Source: Streptomyces sp. SirexAA-E (GTDB lineage Bacteria > Actinomycetota > Actinomycetes > Streptomycetales > Streptomycetaceae). From it: a DNA stretch of 64,000 nucleotides. Positions 1-9,271 of the stretch are shown here, piece by piece. The DNA lies in the NCBI RefSeq assembly GCF_000177195.2, contig NC_015953.1, positions 1,054,001-1,118,000 on the forward strand, given 5' to 3'. Position numbers and translations under genes: made by a program. How positions within the stretch are numbered: position 1 is the first letter of the stretch; each line of letters starts with the position of its first letter. The notes under the pieces are model-generated. The model saw nothing but the letters and a program-made list of their open reading frames with translations, did no database searches and had not been told where the DNA came from.

Positions 1-305
1 GTGCCCTCGACGCCCAGGTCGTCGTCACCGTGGACGATGCGGTTGTACTCCGCGTCGTCGAGCACCGCGCCGATGGCGTTCTTCGCGTAGACGGCGTGGA
101 CGCCGGGCGCCACCTCGAGGAGGACCGTGTCGTGCTGGATCTCCTTGACGGTGGCGTACATGCCTCCGATCGTGCGGACGCCGGTGCCGGGCTGCATGTC
201 GTCGCGCATCTGCGCAGCCGCCTGCTGCTTCTTCTTGGCGGACCGGGTCATCAGGAACATGGCCCCGATGAGCACGATGAAGGGGAGGAGGGTCACGATA
301 CTCAC
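1..305 (-). CDS. yajC: YajC, Sec preprotein translocase accessory subunit (3' end cut by window)
   Basis: Reading from a GTG at 305, about 101 codons remain before the window edge. The start gives a short N-terminus, one hydrophobic membrane segment (about residues 3-20), then a basic lysine-rich stretch and the soluble YajC domain, including the GVRTIGGMYATV region typical of the family. YajC is a single-span inner-membrane partner of SecD/SecF in protein export; secD and secF usually follow it in Streptomyces and would lie beyond position 1. A TAGACT -10 element lies about 90 bases upstream, so yajC probably has its own promoter although it lies downstream of ruvCAB in the same direction. 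The C-terminus is not visible. Confidence 0.9.
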   Translation of the reverse strand, partial: MSIVTLLPFIVLIGAMFLMTRSAKKKQQAAAQMRDDMQPGTGVRTIGGMYATVKEIQHDTVLLEVAPGVHAVYAKNAIGAVLDDAEYNRIVHGDDDLGVEG

Positions 306-396
306 GGGACGGTACTTCCTTCGCACGACCGCGCTGGAATGCGGCCTGGACTACGGGGGTGGGTACACCGGCCCTCTGTACGGGCGGCATCGGCGG

Positions 397-426
397 AGTC
401 TAAGCGAGTCCGCATCATTGGAACAA
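397..426 (-). promoter_or_regulatory. Probable vegetative promoter of yajC
   Basis: On the minus strand a TTGTTC -35-like hexamer (426-421) and a TAGACT -10 hexamer (402-397) are separated by 18 bases. TAGACT fits the Streptomyces HrdB -10 consensus TAGPuPyT-like pattern well; the -35 is weaker. Transcription would start near 390, leaving a leader of about 85 bases before the yajC GTG. Confidence 0.5.
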
Positions 427-473
427 CGCCCAGCATGACACCCTGGTTCCCCTTCGGGAAAACCTGTGACGCA

Positions 474-1559
474 TCACGCCCCGAACAGGCCCTGTTGTCC
501 CTTTGCGGCGTGCTGCGGCGGTACGAGCCCCAGGTGGGCCCAGGCGGCGGGGGTGGCGACCCGGCCGCGCGGCGTCCTGGCCAGCAGGCCTTCCCGTACG
601 AGGAAGGGCTCGGCGACCTCCTCGACCGTCTCGCGCTCCTCCCCCACCGCGACCGCGAGGGTGGACAGGCCGACGGGGCCGCCGCCGAAGAGCTTCAGCA
701 GGGCTTCGAGCACCCCCCGGTCCAGCCGGTCCAGGCCCCGTTCGTCGACCTCGTAGACCCGCAGGGCGGCGGCCGCGATCTCCCGGTCGATCCGGCCCTC
801 GGCCTTGACCTGGGCGTAGTCGCGGACGCGGCGCAGCAGCCGGTTGGCGATGCGGGGCGTGCCGCGGGAGCGTCCGGCGATCTCGGCGGCGCCGTCGGTG
901 TCTATGGCCACGTCGAGGAGGCCGGCCGAGCGATGGACCACCCGTTCCAGTTCGGTGGGGGCGTAGAACTCCATGTGGGCGGTGAAACCGAACCGGTCGC
1001 GCAGCGGGGGCGGCAGCAGTCCGGCCCTGGTGGTGGCGCCGACGAGGGTGAACGGCGGGAGTTCCAGCGGGATGGCGGTCGCGCCGGGGCCCTTGCCGAC
1101 GATGACGTCGACCCGGAAGTCCTCCATCGCCATGTAGAGCATCTCCTCGGCGGGCCGGGACATGCGGTGGATCTCGTCCAGGAAGAGCACCTCGCCCTCC
1201 TGGAGGGAGGAGAGGATCGCCGCGAGGTCTCCGGCGTGCTGGATGGCGGGGCCGGAGGTGATCCTGATCGGGGCGTTCATCTCGGCGGCGATGATCATGG
1301 AGAGGGTGGTCTTGCCGAGGCCGGGGGCGCCGGAGAGCAGGACGTGGTCGGCGGTGGCGCCGCGGGCCAGGGCGGCCTTGAGGACCAGGTCGAGCTGTTC
1401 GCGGACCTTCTCCTGGCCGATGAATTCGCCCAGGTCCTTCGGGCGCAGGGCGGCCTCGACCGCGGTGTCCTCGCCGTCGGCCCCACCGTCGACCAGGCGG
1501 TCGTGGAACCGCTCGTCGGTCAGCTCGCCGGTGTCGGGCCCGGTCTCGTCCCAGTTCAT
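474..1559 (-). CDS. ruvB: RuvB, Holliday junction branch migration ATPase
   Basis: 361 residues. RuvB is the AAA+ hexameric motor that, loaded by RuvA, drives branch migration of Holliday junctions before RuvC cuts them. Walker A (GAPGLGKT, residues 77-84) and Walker B (LFLDEIH, about 125-131) are intact, followed by the sensor/arginine-finger region and the C-terminal winged-helix domain. The ATG at 1559 gives the normal actinobacterial N-terminus (MNWDETGPD); the same reading frame is open further upstream, but that extension overlaps ruvA in another frame and has no family resemblance. It is the last gene of ruvC-ruvA-ruvB, 95 bases after ruvA. Confidence 0.97.
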   Translation of the reverse strand: MNWDETGPDTGELTDERFHDRLVDGGADGEDTAVEAALRPKDLGEFIGQEKVREQLDLVLKAALARGATADHVLLSGAPGLGKTTLSMIIAAEMNAPIRITSGPAIQHAGDLAAILSSLQEGEVLFLDEIHRMSRPAEEMLYMAMEDFRVDVIVGKGPGATAIPLELPPFTLVGATTRAGLLPPPLRDRFGFTAHMEFYAPTELERVVHRSAGLLDVAIDTDGAAEIAGRSRGTPRIANRLLRRVRDYAQVKAEGRIDREIAAAALRVYEVDERGLDRLDRGVLEALLKLFGGGPVGLSTLAVAVGEERETVEEVAEPFLVREGLLARTPRGRVATPAAWAHLGLVPPQHAAKGQQGLFGA

Positions 1560-1654
1560 CTCGTGTCCCGCCTCGGGTGTTTCGGTGCCCGGCCGTGCGG
1601 TGTCCCGGCCGGCGTACGGGGCTTCGGGCCCCTGGATCAGCGTGCGCGGTCGGG

Positions 1655-2281
1655 TCAGCGTGCCCGGTTGAGGCTCTGCAGTGCGGCGCGCAGCAGCTGC
1701 GGCACGGGCGGCTGTGCGCCGTCGGCGACGGCCGCCTCGGCCTGCGGTGTCACCGCGGACACCGCCTCGTCGGCCTCGCGGGTGGCGTAGCCGAGGCCGA
1801 TCAGGGCGGCTTGCAGCTGGTCGCGCCAGGAGGAGCTGACGGCCGTGCCGATGCCCTGCTGACCGATGTGCGCGCCGACCGGCTCGCCGAGCCGGTCCTT
1901 GAGTTCCAGGAGGAGCTTCTGGGCGCCCTTCTTGCCGATGCCCGACACGGCGGTGAGCGCCTTCTCGTCGCCCGTGGCGACGGCGATCCGCAGGGCGTCG
2001 GGGCTGTGCGTGGCGAGCATGGCCTGGGCGAGCCGCGGGCCGACACCGCTGGCGGTCTGGAGCAGTTCGAAGACCTGCCGCTCGTCGTCGTCGGCGAAGC
2101 CGTACAGGGTGAGCGAGTCCTCGCGTACCACGAGGGAGGCGGCGAGCCTGGCCTCCTGGCCGACGCGCAGCCCGGAGAGGGTGCCCGGGGTGCACTGGAG
2201 AGCCATCCCGATGCCGCCGACCTCGATCACGGCCGTGTTCGGGGTGAGGGCGGCCACCGGGCCGGAGACGAAGGCGATCAT
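1655..2281 (-). CDS. ruvA: RuvA, Holliday junction DNA-binding subunit
   Basis: 208 residues, the usual length. RuvA tetramers hold the four-way junction flat and recruit RuvB. The N-terminal OB-fold begins MIAFVSGPV; helix-hairpin-helix motifs follow in the middle (around [12 protein letters not shown]), and the C-terminal RuvB-binding domain is separated by an alanine-rich linker. The ATG overlaps the ruvC stop by four bases (ATGA), so translation is probably coupled to ruvC. Confidence 0.96.
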   Translation of the reverse strand: MIAFVSGPVAALTPNTAVIEVGGIGMALQCTPGTLSGLRVGQEARLAASLVVREDSLTLYGFADDDERQVFELLQTASGVGPRLAQAMLATHSPDALRIAVATGDEKALTAVSGIGKKGAQKLLLELKDRLGEPVGAHIGQQGIGTAVSSSWRDQLQAALIGLGYATREADEAVSAVTPQAEAAVADGAQPPVPQLLRAALQSLNRAR

Positions 2282-2811
2282 GCGGTGCGGCCTTTCAGCG
2301 TGCGGTGTGCGGCGACGGCCCGCTGCAGTCGGTTCTGCGCGGGCGCGCGCCAGATGTGGCAGATGGCGAGGGCCAGCGCGTCGGCGGCGTCGGCCGGCTT
2401 CGGTGGGGCGTCGAGCCGGAGCAGCCGGGTCACCATGGCCCCGACCTGGGCCTTGTCGGCGCGTCCGGAGCCGGTGACGGCGGCCTTGACCTCGCTGGGG
2501 GTGTGCAGGGCGACCGGGATGCCGCGGCGCGCCGCGCAGAGCATGGCGACGGCGCTGGCCTGGGCGGTGCCCATCACCGTGCTCACGTTGTGCTGGCTGA
2601 ACACGCGCTCCACCGCGACGAATTCGGGCCGGTGTTCGTCGAGCCACTGCTCGATGCCCCGTTCGACGGCGACCAGCCGGTGGCCGAGCTCGGCGTCGGA
2701 CGGGGTGCGCACCACGCCGACGCCGACCATGGTCAACGGGCGTCCCGCCACGCCCTCGACGACTCCGACACCGCACCGGGTCAGCCCCGGGTCCACGCCG
2801 AGCACCCGCAT
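2278..2811 (-). CDS. ruvC: RuvC, Holliday junction resolvase
   Basis: 177 residues. RuvC is the RNase H-fold dimeric endonuclease that cuts Holliday junctions symmetrically. The first acidic residue is in VDPGLTRCG at the N-terminus, a second in the AVERVF strand, and the C-terminal pair is in [12 protein letters not shown]; all four catalytic carboxylates seem present. It is the first gene of ruvC-ruvA-ruvB, and its stop overlaps the ruvA start by four bases. A strong terminator hairpin lies between it and the upstream yebC gene, so the ruv operon has its own promoter within 2812-2884, although I could not find clear -35/-10 hexamers. Confidence 0.96.
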   Translation of the reverse strand: MRVLGVDPGLTRCGVGVVEGVAGRPLTMVGVGVVRTPSDAELGHRLVAVERGIEQWLDEHRPEFVAVERVFSQHNVSTVMGTAQASAVAMLCAARRGIPVALHTPSEVKAAVTGSGRADKAQVGAMVTRLLRLDAPPKPADAADALALAICHIWRAPAQNRLQRAVAAHRTLKGRTA

Positions 2812-2884
2812 GGCTCCCCCTCGTCCTCACTGCCCGTACCGTTCGGTCACCTGTTCCGGCAGGCTATCGGCTCGCACCGACAAT

Positions 2885-2923
2885 GCGGCGGGCCGGCGGG
2901 GTGTGTCCCCGCCGGCCCGCCGC
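2885..2923 (-). terminator. Terminator of the yebC transcript
   Basis: A perfect 17-bp inverted repeat (2885-2901 and 2907-2923) with a 5-base TGTGT loop, beginning 18 bases past the yebC stop on the minus strand. It lacks a clear U-tract, as is common for Streptomyces terminators. Confidence 0.75.
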
Positions 2924-2941
2924 CGTGCCGTACGCCGCGTC

Positions 2942-3694
2942 TCAGGCGTCGACCTTCTCCATGACCTCGTCGGACACGTCGAAGTTGGCGAAGACGTTCT
3001 GCACGTCGTCGCTGTCCTCCAGCGCGTCGATCAGCTTGAAGATCTTCCGCGCGCCCTCTTCGTCCAGCTCGACCTGCATGGTCGGGACGAAGTTGGCCTC
3101 GGCCGAGTCGTAGTCGATGCCGGCGTCCTGCAGCGCGGTGCGGACCGCGACCATGTCGGTGGCCTCGCTGAGCACCTCGAAGGTGTCGCCGAGGTCGTTG
3201 ACCTCCTCGGCGCCCGCGTCGAGGACCGCGCCCAGGACGTCGTCCTCGGACAGCTCGCCCTTGGGGACGATCACGACGCCCTTGCGGTTGAACAGGTAGG
3301 AGACCGAGCCCGGGTCGGCCATCGAACCGCCGTTGCGGGTCATGGCGACCCGGACGTCGGACGCGGCGCGGTTGCGGTTGTCGGTGAGGCACTCGATGAG
3401 CACCGCGACACCGTTCGGGCCGTAACCCTCGTACATGATCGTCTCGTAGTCGGCGCCACCGGCTTCGAGGCCGGCACCGCGCTTGACCGCCGAATCGATG
3501 TTCTTGTTCGGGACCGAGCTCTTCTTGGCCTTCTGGATGGCGTCGAAGAGGGTCGGGTTACCGGACACGTCCGCGCCGCCCGTGCGGGCCGCGACCTCGA
3601 TGTTCTTGATCATCTTCGCGAAGAGCTTGCCGCGCTTGGCGTCGATCACGGCCTTCTTGTGCTTCGTCGTAGCCCATTTAGAGTGGCCGGACAT
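2942..3694 (-). CDS. YebC/PmpR-family DNA-binding protein
   Basis: 250 residues, the standard family length. The N-terminus [14 protein letters not shown] is the signature of the family (Pfam TACO1/YebC), so the ATG at 3694 is the start even though the frame is open for eight more codons. Members include regulators such as PmpR and translation-associated proteins related to mitochondrial TACO1; which role applies here cannot be told from sequence. The acidic C-terminal half is typical. It is next to pdxT/pdxS upstream and ruvC downstream, a conserved actinobacterial order, but a 61-base gap and a terminator separate it from its neighbours. Confidence 0.93.
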   Translation of the reverse strand: MSGHSKWATTKHKKAVIDAKRGKLFAKMIKNIEVAARTGGADVSGNPTLFDAIQKAKKSSVPNKNIDSAVKRGAGLEAGGADYETIMYEGYGPNGVAVLIECLTDNRNRAASDVRVAMTRNGGSMADPGSVSYLFNRKGVVIVPKGELSEDDVLGAVLDAGAEEVNDLGDTFEVLSEATDMVAVRTALQDAGIDYDSAEANFVPTMQVELDEEGARKIFKLIDALEDSDDVQNVFANFDVSDEVMEKVDA

Positions 3695-3755
3695 CTGCCT
3701 TCTCCTTCGCGTCACCAAAATCGATCCGAACCCGAGAGATCCTACCGGGATCGAG

Positions 3756-4349
3756 TCAGCCCACGGCGCGCACCATGTCGGCGAAGAGGCCGTGCACCCG
3801 GTGGTCCCCGGTCAGCTCGGGGTGGAACGAGGTCGCCAGCGCGTTGTCCTGGCGTACGGCGACGATGTGCCCGCCGTGCTCCGCGAGCACCTCCACCCCG
3901 GCGCCCACCGACTCCACCCAGGGGGCCCGGATGAAGACGCCCTCCACCGGCCCGCCGGGCACCGAGGTGATGGCGACGGCGGCCTCGAAGGACTCGTTCT
4001 GCCGTCCGAAGGCGTTGCGGCGCACGATCATGTCGATGCCTTGGACGGTCTCCTGGCCCGAGCGCGGGTCGAGGATCTTGTCGGCGAGCAGGATCATCCC
4101 GGCGCAGGTGCCGTAGACCGGCATCCCGGCCGCGACCCGCTCACGGAGCGGCTCCATCATGCCGAAGAGCACGGCCAGTTTGGACATCGTGGTGGACTCG
4201 CCGCCGGGCAGGACCAGCCCGTCGACCCGGGCGAGCTCCTCGGGCCGCCTGACCGCCCTGGCCTCGGCACCGGCCGAGGCCAGGGCGGTCAGGTGCTCCC
4301 GTACGTCGCCCTGGAGTGCCAGGACGCCGATGACAGGGGTGCCGGTCAT
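3756..4349 (-). CDS. pdxT: PdxT, glutaminase subunit of PLP synthase
   Basis: 197 residues. PdxT hydrolyses glutamine and channels ammonia to PdxS for pyridoxal 5'-phosphate synthesis by the R5P-dependent pathway. It is a class I amidotransferase: the PGGEST loop (48-53), the nucleophile Cys82 in GTCAGM, and the His-Glu pair in FHPE near the C-terminus are all visible. It follows pdxS by six bases in the same direction, so the two subunits are co-transcribed. Confidence 0.96.
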   Translation of the reverse strand: MTGTPVIGVLALQGDVREHLTALASAGAEARAVRRPEELARVDGLVLPGGESTTMSKLAVLFGMMEPLRERVAAGMPVYGTCAGMILLADKILDPRSGQETVQGIDMIVRRNAFGRQNESFEAAVAITSVPGGPVEGVFIRAPWVESVGAGVEVLAEHGGHIVAVRQDNALATSFHPELTGDHRVHGLFADMVRAVG

Positions 4350-4355
4350 CGGGGG

Positions 4356-5270
4356 CTACCAGCCGCGGTTGGCGTAGCGCTCGCCCTCGGGCAGCGTGTC
4401 GCAGTCGATGCCGACCATGGCCTCGCCGAGGTTGCGGGAGGCGTCGGCGATGACCTTCGGGTCGTCGTAGAAGGTGGTGGCCTTGACGATGGCCGCGGCG
4501 CGCCTGGCGGGGTCGCCGGACTTGAAGATGCCCGAGCCCACGAAGACGCCCTCGGCGCCGAGCTGGCGCATCAGCGCCGCGTCGGCGGGGGTGGCGACGC
4601 CGCCGGCCGAGAAGAGGACGACGGGCAGCTTGCCGAGCTCGGCGACCTCCTTGACCAGCTCGTACGGGGCACGGAGGTCCTTGGCCGCGGCGTACAGCTC
4701 GTTGTTGTCGTAGCCGCGCAGCCGGGCGACCTCACCCCTGATCCGGCGCAGGTGACGGACGGCCTCGACGACGTTGCCCGTCCCGGCCTCGCCCTTCGAG
4801 CGGATCATCGCGGCGCCCTCGGCGATGCGGCGCAGGGCCTCGCCGAGGTTGGTGGCGCCGCAGACGAAGGGGGTGGTGAAGGCGAACTTGTCGCTGTGGT
4901 TGACCTCGTCGGCCGGGGTGAGGACCTCGGACTCGTCGATGTAGTCGACGCCGAGCGCCTGGAGGACCTGGGCCTCGACGAAGTGGCCGATCCGCGACTT
5001 GGCCATGACCGGGATGGAGACGGCCCCGATGATCTCCTCGATCATGTTCGGGTCGGACATCCGGGCGACCCCGCCGTCCTTGCGGATGTCGGCCGGCACC
5101 CGCTCCAGGGCCATGACGGCCACGGCGCCCGCGTCCTCGGCGATCTTCGCCTGCTCGGCGTTGACGACGTCCATGATGACGCCGCCCTTGAGCTGCTCGG
5201 CCATGCCGCGCTTCACGCGGGCGGTGCCGGTGGCCGGGGCGGACTGCGGGGTGCTGGGAAGCGTGGACAC
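4356..5270 (-). CDS. pdxS: PdxS, PLP synthase subunit
   Basis: 304 residues. PdxS is the (beta/alpha)8-barrel synthase that builds PLP from ribose 5-phosphate, glyceraldehyde 3-phosphate and PdxT-supplied ammonia. The [16 protein letters not shown] opening and the conserved barrel motifs ([32 protein letters not shown]) are intact. The first 15-20 residues ([12 protein letters not shown]) form a short low-complexity extension common in Streptomyces. First gene of pdxST; its promoter should lie in 5271-5394. Confidence 0.97.
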   Translation of the reverse strand: MSTLPSTPQSAPATGTARVKRGMAEQLKGGVIMDVVNAEQAKIAEDAGAVAVMALERVPADIRKDGGVARMSDPNMIEEIIGAVSIPVMAKSRIGHFVEAQVLQALGVDYIDESEVLTPADEVNHSDKFAFTTPFVCGATNLGEALRRIAEGAAMIRSKGEAGTGNVVEAVRHLRRIRGEVARLRGYDNNELYAAAKDLRAPYELVKEVAELGKLPVVLFSAGGVATPADAALMRQLGAEGVFVGSGIFKSGDPARRAAAIVKATTFYDDPKVIADASRNLGEAMVGIDCDTLPEGERYANRGW

Positions 5271-5394
5271 GGGACCTCACTGGGGTGGAAAGACGCTGGA
5301 TGCTGCGGTCCTGAGGAAACGCCCCCGGACCGGTCCACAGCAAGGGCCAATGAGGAGCCCGTGGATCGTTTTCCCCGCCGCCGTCCGCCTCCCG

Positions 5395-5450
5395 GACGGG
5401 CCGGTCAGCTGACGGGCCGGTCAGCTGACGGGCCGGTCAGCTGACGGGCC
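5395..5450. repeat. Tandem 16-bp palindromic repeat, three and a half copies
   Basis: Three exact copies of GACGGGCCGGTCAGCT (5395-5410, 5411-5426, 5427-5442) are followed by a half copy (5443-5450). Each junction creates the 10-bp palindrome GTCAGCTGAC. The repeat covers the stop codon and last codons of the upstream LemA-like gene and ends about 125 bases before pdxS on the minus strand. Copy number may vary among strains; it could terminate the upstream transcript. Confidence 0.9.
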
Positions 5451-5982
5451 GGGCCGCCAGGGCCACCGGCGGCTCGTCGTCCATCTCGAAGGCCAGCGGG
5501 AACGGCGCGTGCCCGGCGAGCCGGAACAGCCGTACCGTCCGGTGCCGGCGCAGCGCCCGGGCGGCCCGCACCGCGTCGTTGTGGAAGCGCCGGGCCATCG
5601 GTACGCGGCGTACGGCGGCGGCCAGTTCACCCGCCGCGTCCTCCCCGCCGGGGTACTCCTTCACCGCCTCCACCTGGGCGCTCTCGCCGAACACGGCCCG
5701 CAGCGCGGTGCTCAGCTCGCTCTCGGCGACCTCACGCTGCTCCTCCTCGGCCTGCCGGGCCGCGTGCGCCGCCTCGTACAGCACGATCGACGCCGCGGGA
5801 TCCAGGACGCCGGAGGTGGCCAGTTCCTGGGTGACCGACGCGCGGCGCAGCAGCTGGGCGTCGAGGGCCGCGCGTGCCGCGTCGATACGGGCGTGGAGCC
5901 GGTCGAGCCGGCCGGCGGTCCAGCTGAGGTACAGGCCGATCGCGAAGAGCGCGACGGCGATCCAGACGAGGGTTTCGATCAC
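5437..5982 (-). CDS. LemA-like single-span membrane protein of unknown function
   Basis: 181 residues. One N-terminal transmembrane helix (about 4-24) is followed by a mostly helical domain. The ARIDAARAALDAQLLRR segment and a later MARRFHNDAVRA segment resemble the LemA family pattern, in which a membrane anchor precedes a long helical bundle. The similarity is weak enough that I only call it LemA-like. The C-terminal residues PVS-stop lie in a tandem 16-bp repeat, so the stop position could shift with repeat number. It sits between the PIM operon and pdxST, the usual place in Streptomyces, but its role is unknown to me. Confidence 0.8.
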   Translation of the reverse strand: MIETLVWIAVALFAIGLYLSWTAGRLDRLHARIDAARAALDAQLLRRASVTQELATSGVLDPAASIVLYEAAHAARQAEEEQREVAESELSTALRAVFGESAQVEAVKEYPGGEDAAGELAAAVRRVPMARRFHNDAVRAARALRRHRTVRLFRLAGHAPFPLAFEMDDEPPVALAARPVS

Positions 5983-6093
5983 GCGCCGAGGCTACCGGCG
6001 CCGTCCGGGGCCCGGGGCACGCACCCCTTCCCCCCGGGGCGCGGGGCAGGCGACACCGCGTCCTGGTGGTCGCACGACGGCCGGCCCGGGAGC

Positions 6094-7257
6094 TCAGTCC
6101 CGCGCGGCCAGCCCGAACCGCGACCGCAGCCCCGGCCGTTCGTCGGTGTCGACCGCCGCCGCCCCGTCCGTCACCGTCTCGTACACCGCCAGGATGTCCG
6201 CCCCGACCGTCGACCAGTCGAACCGGCGTACGTGCGCGCTGCCGCGCACGCGCAGTCCCTCCCGCCGTTCCGGGTCGCCCAGGAGCCGGATCGCCGCCGC
6301 GGCCAGCGCGTCGGCGTCCTCGTTGGCGAAGAGGTCGCCGGCGGCGCCGTGGTCCAGCACCTGGCCGAAGGCGTCCAGGTCGCTGGCGAGCACCGGGGCA
6401 CCCGCCGACAGGGCCTCGACCAGGATGATGCCGAAGCTCTCGCCGCCGGTGTTCGGCGCGACGTACACGTCGACGCTGCGCAGCAGCCGCGCCTTGTCCT
6501 CGTCGCTGACCATGCCGAGGAACTCGACGCGCTGCCGCATCTCCTTCGGCAGCGAGGCGACCGCCTCCTCCTCGTCACCGCGGCCCGCGACCAGCAGCCG
6601 GGTCTCCGGGCACGCGGCGAGGATCGCGGGGAGCGCCCTCATCAGGACGGGCAGCCCCTTGCGGGGCTCGTCGATGCGCCCGATGAAGCCGAGCGTGCCG
6701 CCCTGCCACTCGGCCTTCGGCTCGGCACGGGCGAAGAAGTCCACGTCCACGCCGTTGGGGATGACCACCGCGTCCCCGCCGAGGTGCTCGACCAGGGTGC
6801 GCCGCGCGTACTCGCTGACGGCGATCCGCGCGCTGATCTTCTCCAGGGCGGGCTGGAGGATCGGATACGCGGCGATCATCGCCCGGGAACGGGGGTTCGA
6901 GGTGTGAAACGTGGCGACGATCGGCCCCCGCGCCGCCCAGCAGGTCAGCAGACCGAGCGACGGTGAGGTCGGCTCGTGGATGTGGATGACGTCGAAGGTG
7001 CCGTCGTGCAGCCAGCGCCGCACCCGCGCGGCGGACAGGAACCCGAAGTTCAGCCGGGCCACCGACCCGTTGTACGGCACGGGCACGGCCCGCCCCGCCG
7101 ACACCACGTACGGCGGCAGCGGCGTCTCGTCGTCGGCGGGCGCCAGCACCGAGACGTCGTTCCCCAGCCGGATCAGGTGTTCGGCCAGGTCCCGGATGTG
7201 GAACTGCACTCCGCCCGGTACGTCCCAGGAGTACGGGCAGACGATGCCGATCTTCAC
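6094..7257 (-). CDS. pimA: GT4 glycosyltransferase, probable phosphatidylinositol alpha-mannosyltransferase
   Basis: 387 residues, GTG start at 7257. A GT-B fold GT4 enzyme: the N-terminal MKIGIVCPYSWDVPGGVQ with the glycine-rich acceptor loop matches PimA, and the C-terminal GDP-mannose site shows the EX7E-like region (GGESFGIILVEALSAGAPV). PimA adds the first mannose from GDP-mannose to phosphatidylinositol on the cytoplasmic face of the membrane. The assignment is reinforced by context: it is the third gene of pgsA, acyltransferase and mannosyltransferase, overlapping the acyltransferase stop by four bases (GTGA), as in mycobacterial PIM operons. Confidence 0.9.
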   Translation of the reverse strand: MKIGIVCPYSWDVPGGVQFHIRDLAEHLIRLGNDVSVLAPADDETPLPPYVVSAGRAVPVPYNGSVARLNFGFLSAARVRRWLHDGTFDVIHIHEPTSPSLGLLTCWAARGPIVATFHTSNPRSRAMIAAYPILQPALEKISARIAVSEYARRTLVEHLGGDAVVIPNGVDVDFFARAEPKAEWQGGTLGFIGRIDEPRKGLPVLMRALPAILAACPETRLLVAGRGDEEEAVASLPKEMRQRVEFLGMVSDEDKARLLRSVDVYVAPNTGGESFGIILVEALSAGAPVLASDLDAFGQVLDHGAAGDLFANEDADALAAAAIRLLGDPERREGLRVRGSAHVRRFDWSTVGADILAVYETVTDGAAAVDTDERPGLRSRFGLAARD

Positions 7258-8213
7258 GGCGTTTCCCCTCGGGGTTCCAGATCGGAGAGCCAGAGCCGTT
7301 GCAGCATGTGCCAGTCCTCCGGATGTTCGGCGATCCCGGCGGCGAAGGCGTCGGCCAGCGCCTGTGTCATGGAGGACGTCTTCTCCCGCCGGGTGCCTGA
7401 CTCCGGGACGGGGATCGGCGGATGGACCCGGGCCTGCATCACGGAGGTGCCGTCGTACCAGAGTGTGGCCGGCAGCAGCAGCGCGCCGGTCTGCTGGGCC
7501 AGCAGCGCCGGTCCGGCCGGCATCCGCGCGGTGTCGCCGAAGAACCGCACCTCGACCCCGGAGGCCGACAGGTCCCGGTCGGCGACCAGGCAGACCAGTC
7601 CGCCCGAACGCAGCCGCCGGGCCAGCTTCCCGAACGCGGCCCCTCCGTCGTGCGGCAGGACCTCCATGCCGAGCCCCTGCCGGTAGGCCACGAACCGGTC
7701 GTACAGGGACTCAGGCCTGAGCCGCTCGGCGACCGTGGTGAAGGGCACCTCCAGAGCGGTGGTGACCCAGGCTCCCGCGAGGTCCCAGTTCCCCAGGTGC
7801 GGGAGGGCCAGGACGACCCCGCGTCCGGCGTCCAGCCCTTCGGTGAGGAGGTGGACGTCGTGGACCTTCGCCGACGCCTTGATCCGCTGCGGGGACCAGG
7901 TCGGCAGCCGGAACGACTCCATCCAGTAGCGCATGTAGGAGCGCATCCCGGCCTTCGACAGCTGTGCGAGACGCGCGGCGTCCGCGTCGGGGACCACCCG
8001 GGCCAGGTTCGACTCCAGTCGCAGCACGGACTTCCCGCGCCGCTTCCACACCTGGTCGGCCAGGGTGCGGAAGAGCGCCTCGGCCACCGGTTCGGGCAGC
8101 GTCTTCACGGCGCCCCAGCCGAGCCCGTACAGCCCGTCGCTCAGCCGGTCCTTCAGACCGGACCCGCCGTCACCGGCACCGCGGCCCGGTTCCCCCGCCC
8201 CACCGTCGCTCAC
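7254..8213 (-). CDS. patA: Phosphatidylinositol mannoside acyltransferase (LPLAT superfamily)
   Basis: 319 residues from a GTG at 8213 that overlaps the pgsA stop by four bases (GTGA); longer open reading runs back into pgsA and is not credible. PatA-type enzymes acylate the mannose of PIM1. The HX4D acyltransferase motif is in LPHLGNWD, and the RFFGDTARMPAGPALLAQQTGA region matches the lauroyl/myristoyl acyltransferase-like family. The order pgsA-patA-pimA supports the PIM role over lipid A acylation, which Streptomyces lacks. Confidence 0.88.
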   Translation of the reverse strand: MSDGGAGEPGRGAGDGGSGLKDRLSDGLYGLGWGAVKTLPEPVAEALFRTLADQVWKRRGKSVLRLESNLARVVPDADAARLAQLSKAGMRSYMRYWMESFRLPTWSPQRIKASAKVHDVHLLTEGLDAGRGVVLALPHLGNWDLAGAWVTTALEVPFTTVAERLRPESLYDRFVAYRQGLGMEVLPHDGGAAFGKLARRLRSGGLVCLVADRDLSASGVEVRFFGDTARMPAGPALLAQQTGALLLPATLWYDGTSVMQARVHPPIPVPESGTRREKTSSMTQALADAFAAGIAEHPEDWHMLQRLWLSDLEPRGETP

Positions 8214-8875
8214 TGGGCGGCCTCGCTCCCTTGCTCCGCCGCCGCGGCGTCGGCCTCGGCCGACTCCCTGCGCACGGTCACGACACGCTGGACCAGGGTG
8301 ACCAGGCTGCCCGCGGCGACGATCCACAGGGCGATCGGCAGCAGGATCTGGATGCCGGGCACCCCGAAGGCGTGCAGCCCGGCGAGTCCGGCGGCCACCA
8401 GCGAGATCACCAGCCGCTCGGCTCGCTCAACCAGCCCGTTGACCGCGACCGGCAGACCGATCGACTCACCGCGGGCCTTCGTGTACGAGACCACCTGACC
8501 GCTGGCCAGGCAGAAGATCGCGACCGCGCACAGCACGTCGTCGTCGCCACCGCCCGCGTACCAGAGCGCGAAGCCCCCGAAGATCGCCCCGTCCGCGACA
8601 CGGTCGAGTGTCGAGTCCAGGAACGCGCCCCACCGGCTGGAGATCCCGGCCTGCCGGGCCATGTTCCCGTCGACCAGGTCGGAGAAGACGAAGACCGTGA
8701 TGACGATCGTGCCCCAGAAGAACTCCCCCATCGGGAAGAAGACCAGCGCTCCTGCCATCACGCCCGCCGTACCGATGAGCGTGACCGCGTCGGGGCTGAC
8801 CCCGATGCGGAGCAGCAGTGCGGCGAACGGTGTGAGGACACGCGTAAAAAATGCACGCGCGTACTTGTTCAGCAT
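8210..8875 (-). CDS. pgsA: CDP-alcohol phosphatidyltransferase, phosphatidylinositol phosphate synthase
   Basis: 221 residues with about six membrane helices. The complete CDP-alcohol phosphotransferase motif DX2DGX2ARX8GX3DX3D is present at residues 66-91 (D66, D69, G70, A73, R74, G83, D87, D91). In actinobacteria the copy at this locus joins CDP-diacylglycerol to inositol 1-phosphate to give phosphatidylinositol phosphate, the precursor of PI and PIMs. It is first in a tightly overlapping three-gene operon with the PIM acyltransferase and mannosyltransferase, which favours PIP synthase over PGP synthase. Confidence 0.9.
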   Translation of the reverse strand: MLNKYARAFFTRVLTPFAALLLRIGVSPDAVTLIGTAGVMAGALVFFPMGEFFWGTIVITVFVFSDLVDGNMARQAGISSRWGAFLDSTLDRVADGAIFGGFALWYAGGGDDDVLCAVAIFCLASGQVVSYTKARGESIGLPVAVNGLVERAERLVISLVAAGLAGLHAFGVPGIQILLPIALWIVAAGSLVTLVQRVVTVRRESAEADAAAAEQGSEAAQ

Positions 8876-9271
8876 GGCCTTCCCGAGGTTCGGCGGGCCG
8901 CGCGGCCCCTTCGGCCACCGGCGGGCCCATCGTAGTCACGAGCCGTGCCGTCCCACGGCGGGGCACCCCGTCCCCGCCGGTCCGGACGGCGGCGCACGCC
9001 CTTCGCGGCCGGCCTCGACGGGGCGTACGCCGGGCGCGGAACCGCACTGCGGCTGCGCGCCGGGCGCCTCCGCGTACCACTCCATAGCGGGGCGAACCGT
9101 ACATGTACCCACCGGCGGGCCGTATCCGGCCGTGCCCCGCCCACCCAATCACGGGCGGTGGCACGTTCCGGACGCTACGCTGTTGACCCCAGCTCAGCAG
9201 GTGTGCGAGACACGGTAGTTGGGAACAGCCGCAGGAGCAGGCCGTGCGGGCGAGTGGGGGCGACAGCAGCG
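8876..9271. other. Intergenic region between divergent genes, no gene seen
   Basis: 396 bases separating pgsA (minus) from the membrane protein gene at 9272 (plus). It must hold promoters for both. I note a 10-bp palindrome GTACATGTAC (9099-9108) and a lone TTGACC hexamer (9183-9188) without a convincing -10. No ORF here has family resemblance. Confidence 0.6.

Noticed and set aside
474..2195. Very long minus-strand frame through ruvB and ruvA
   Set aside because: The RuvB frame stays open upstream into ruvA because of GC-rich codons; the added part is not similar to anything and overlaps ruvA in another frame.
8876..9271. Gene in the 396-base divergent gap
   Set aside because: All frames here are arginine- and glycine-rich with no start context or similarity; they are GC-rich shadow frames.
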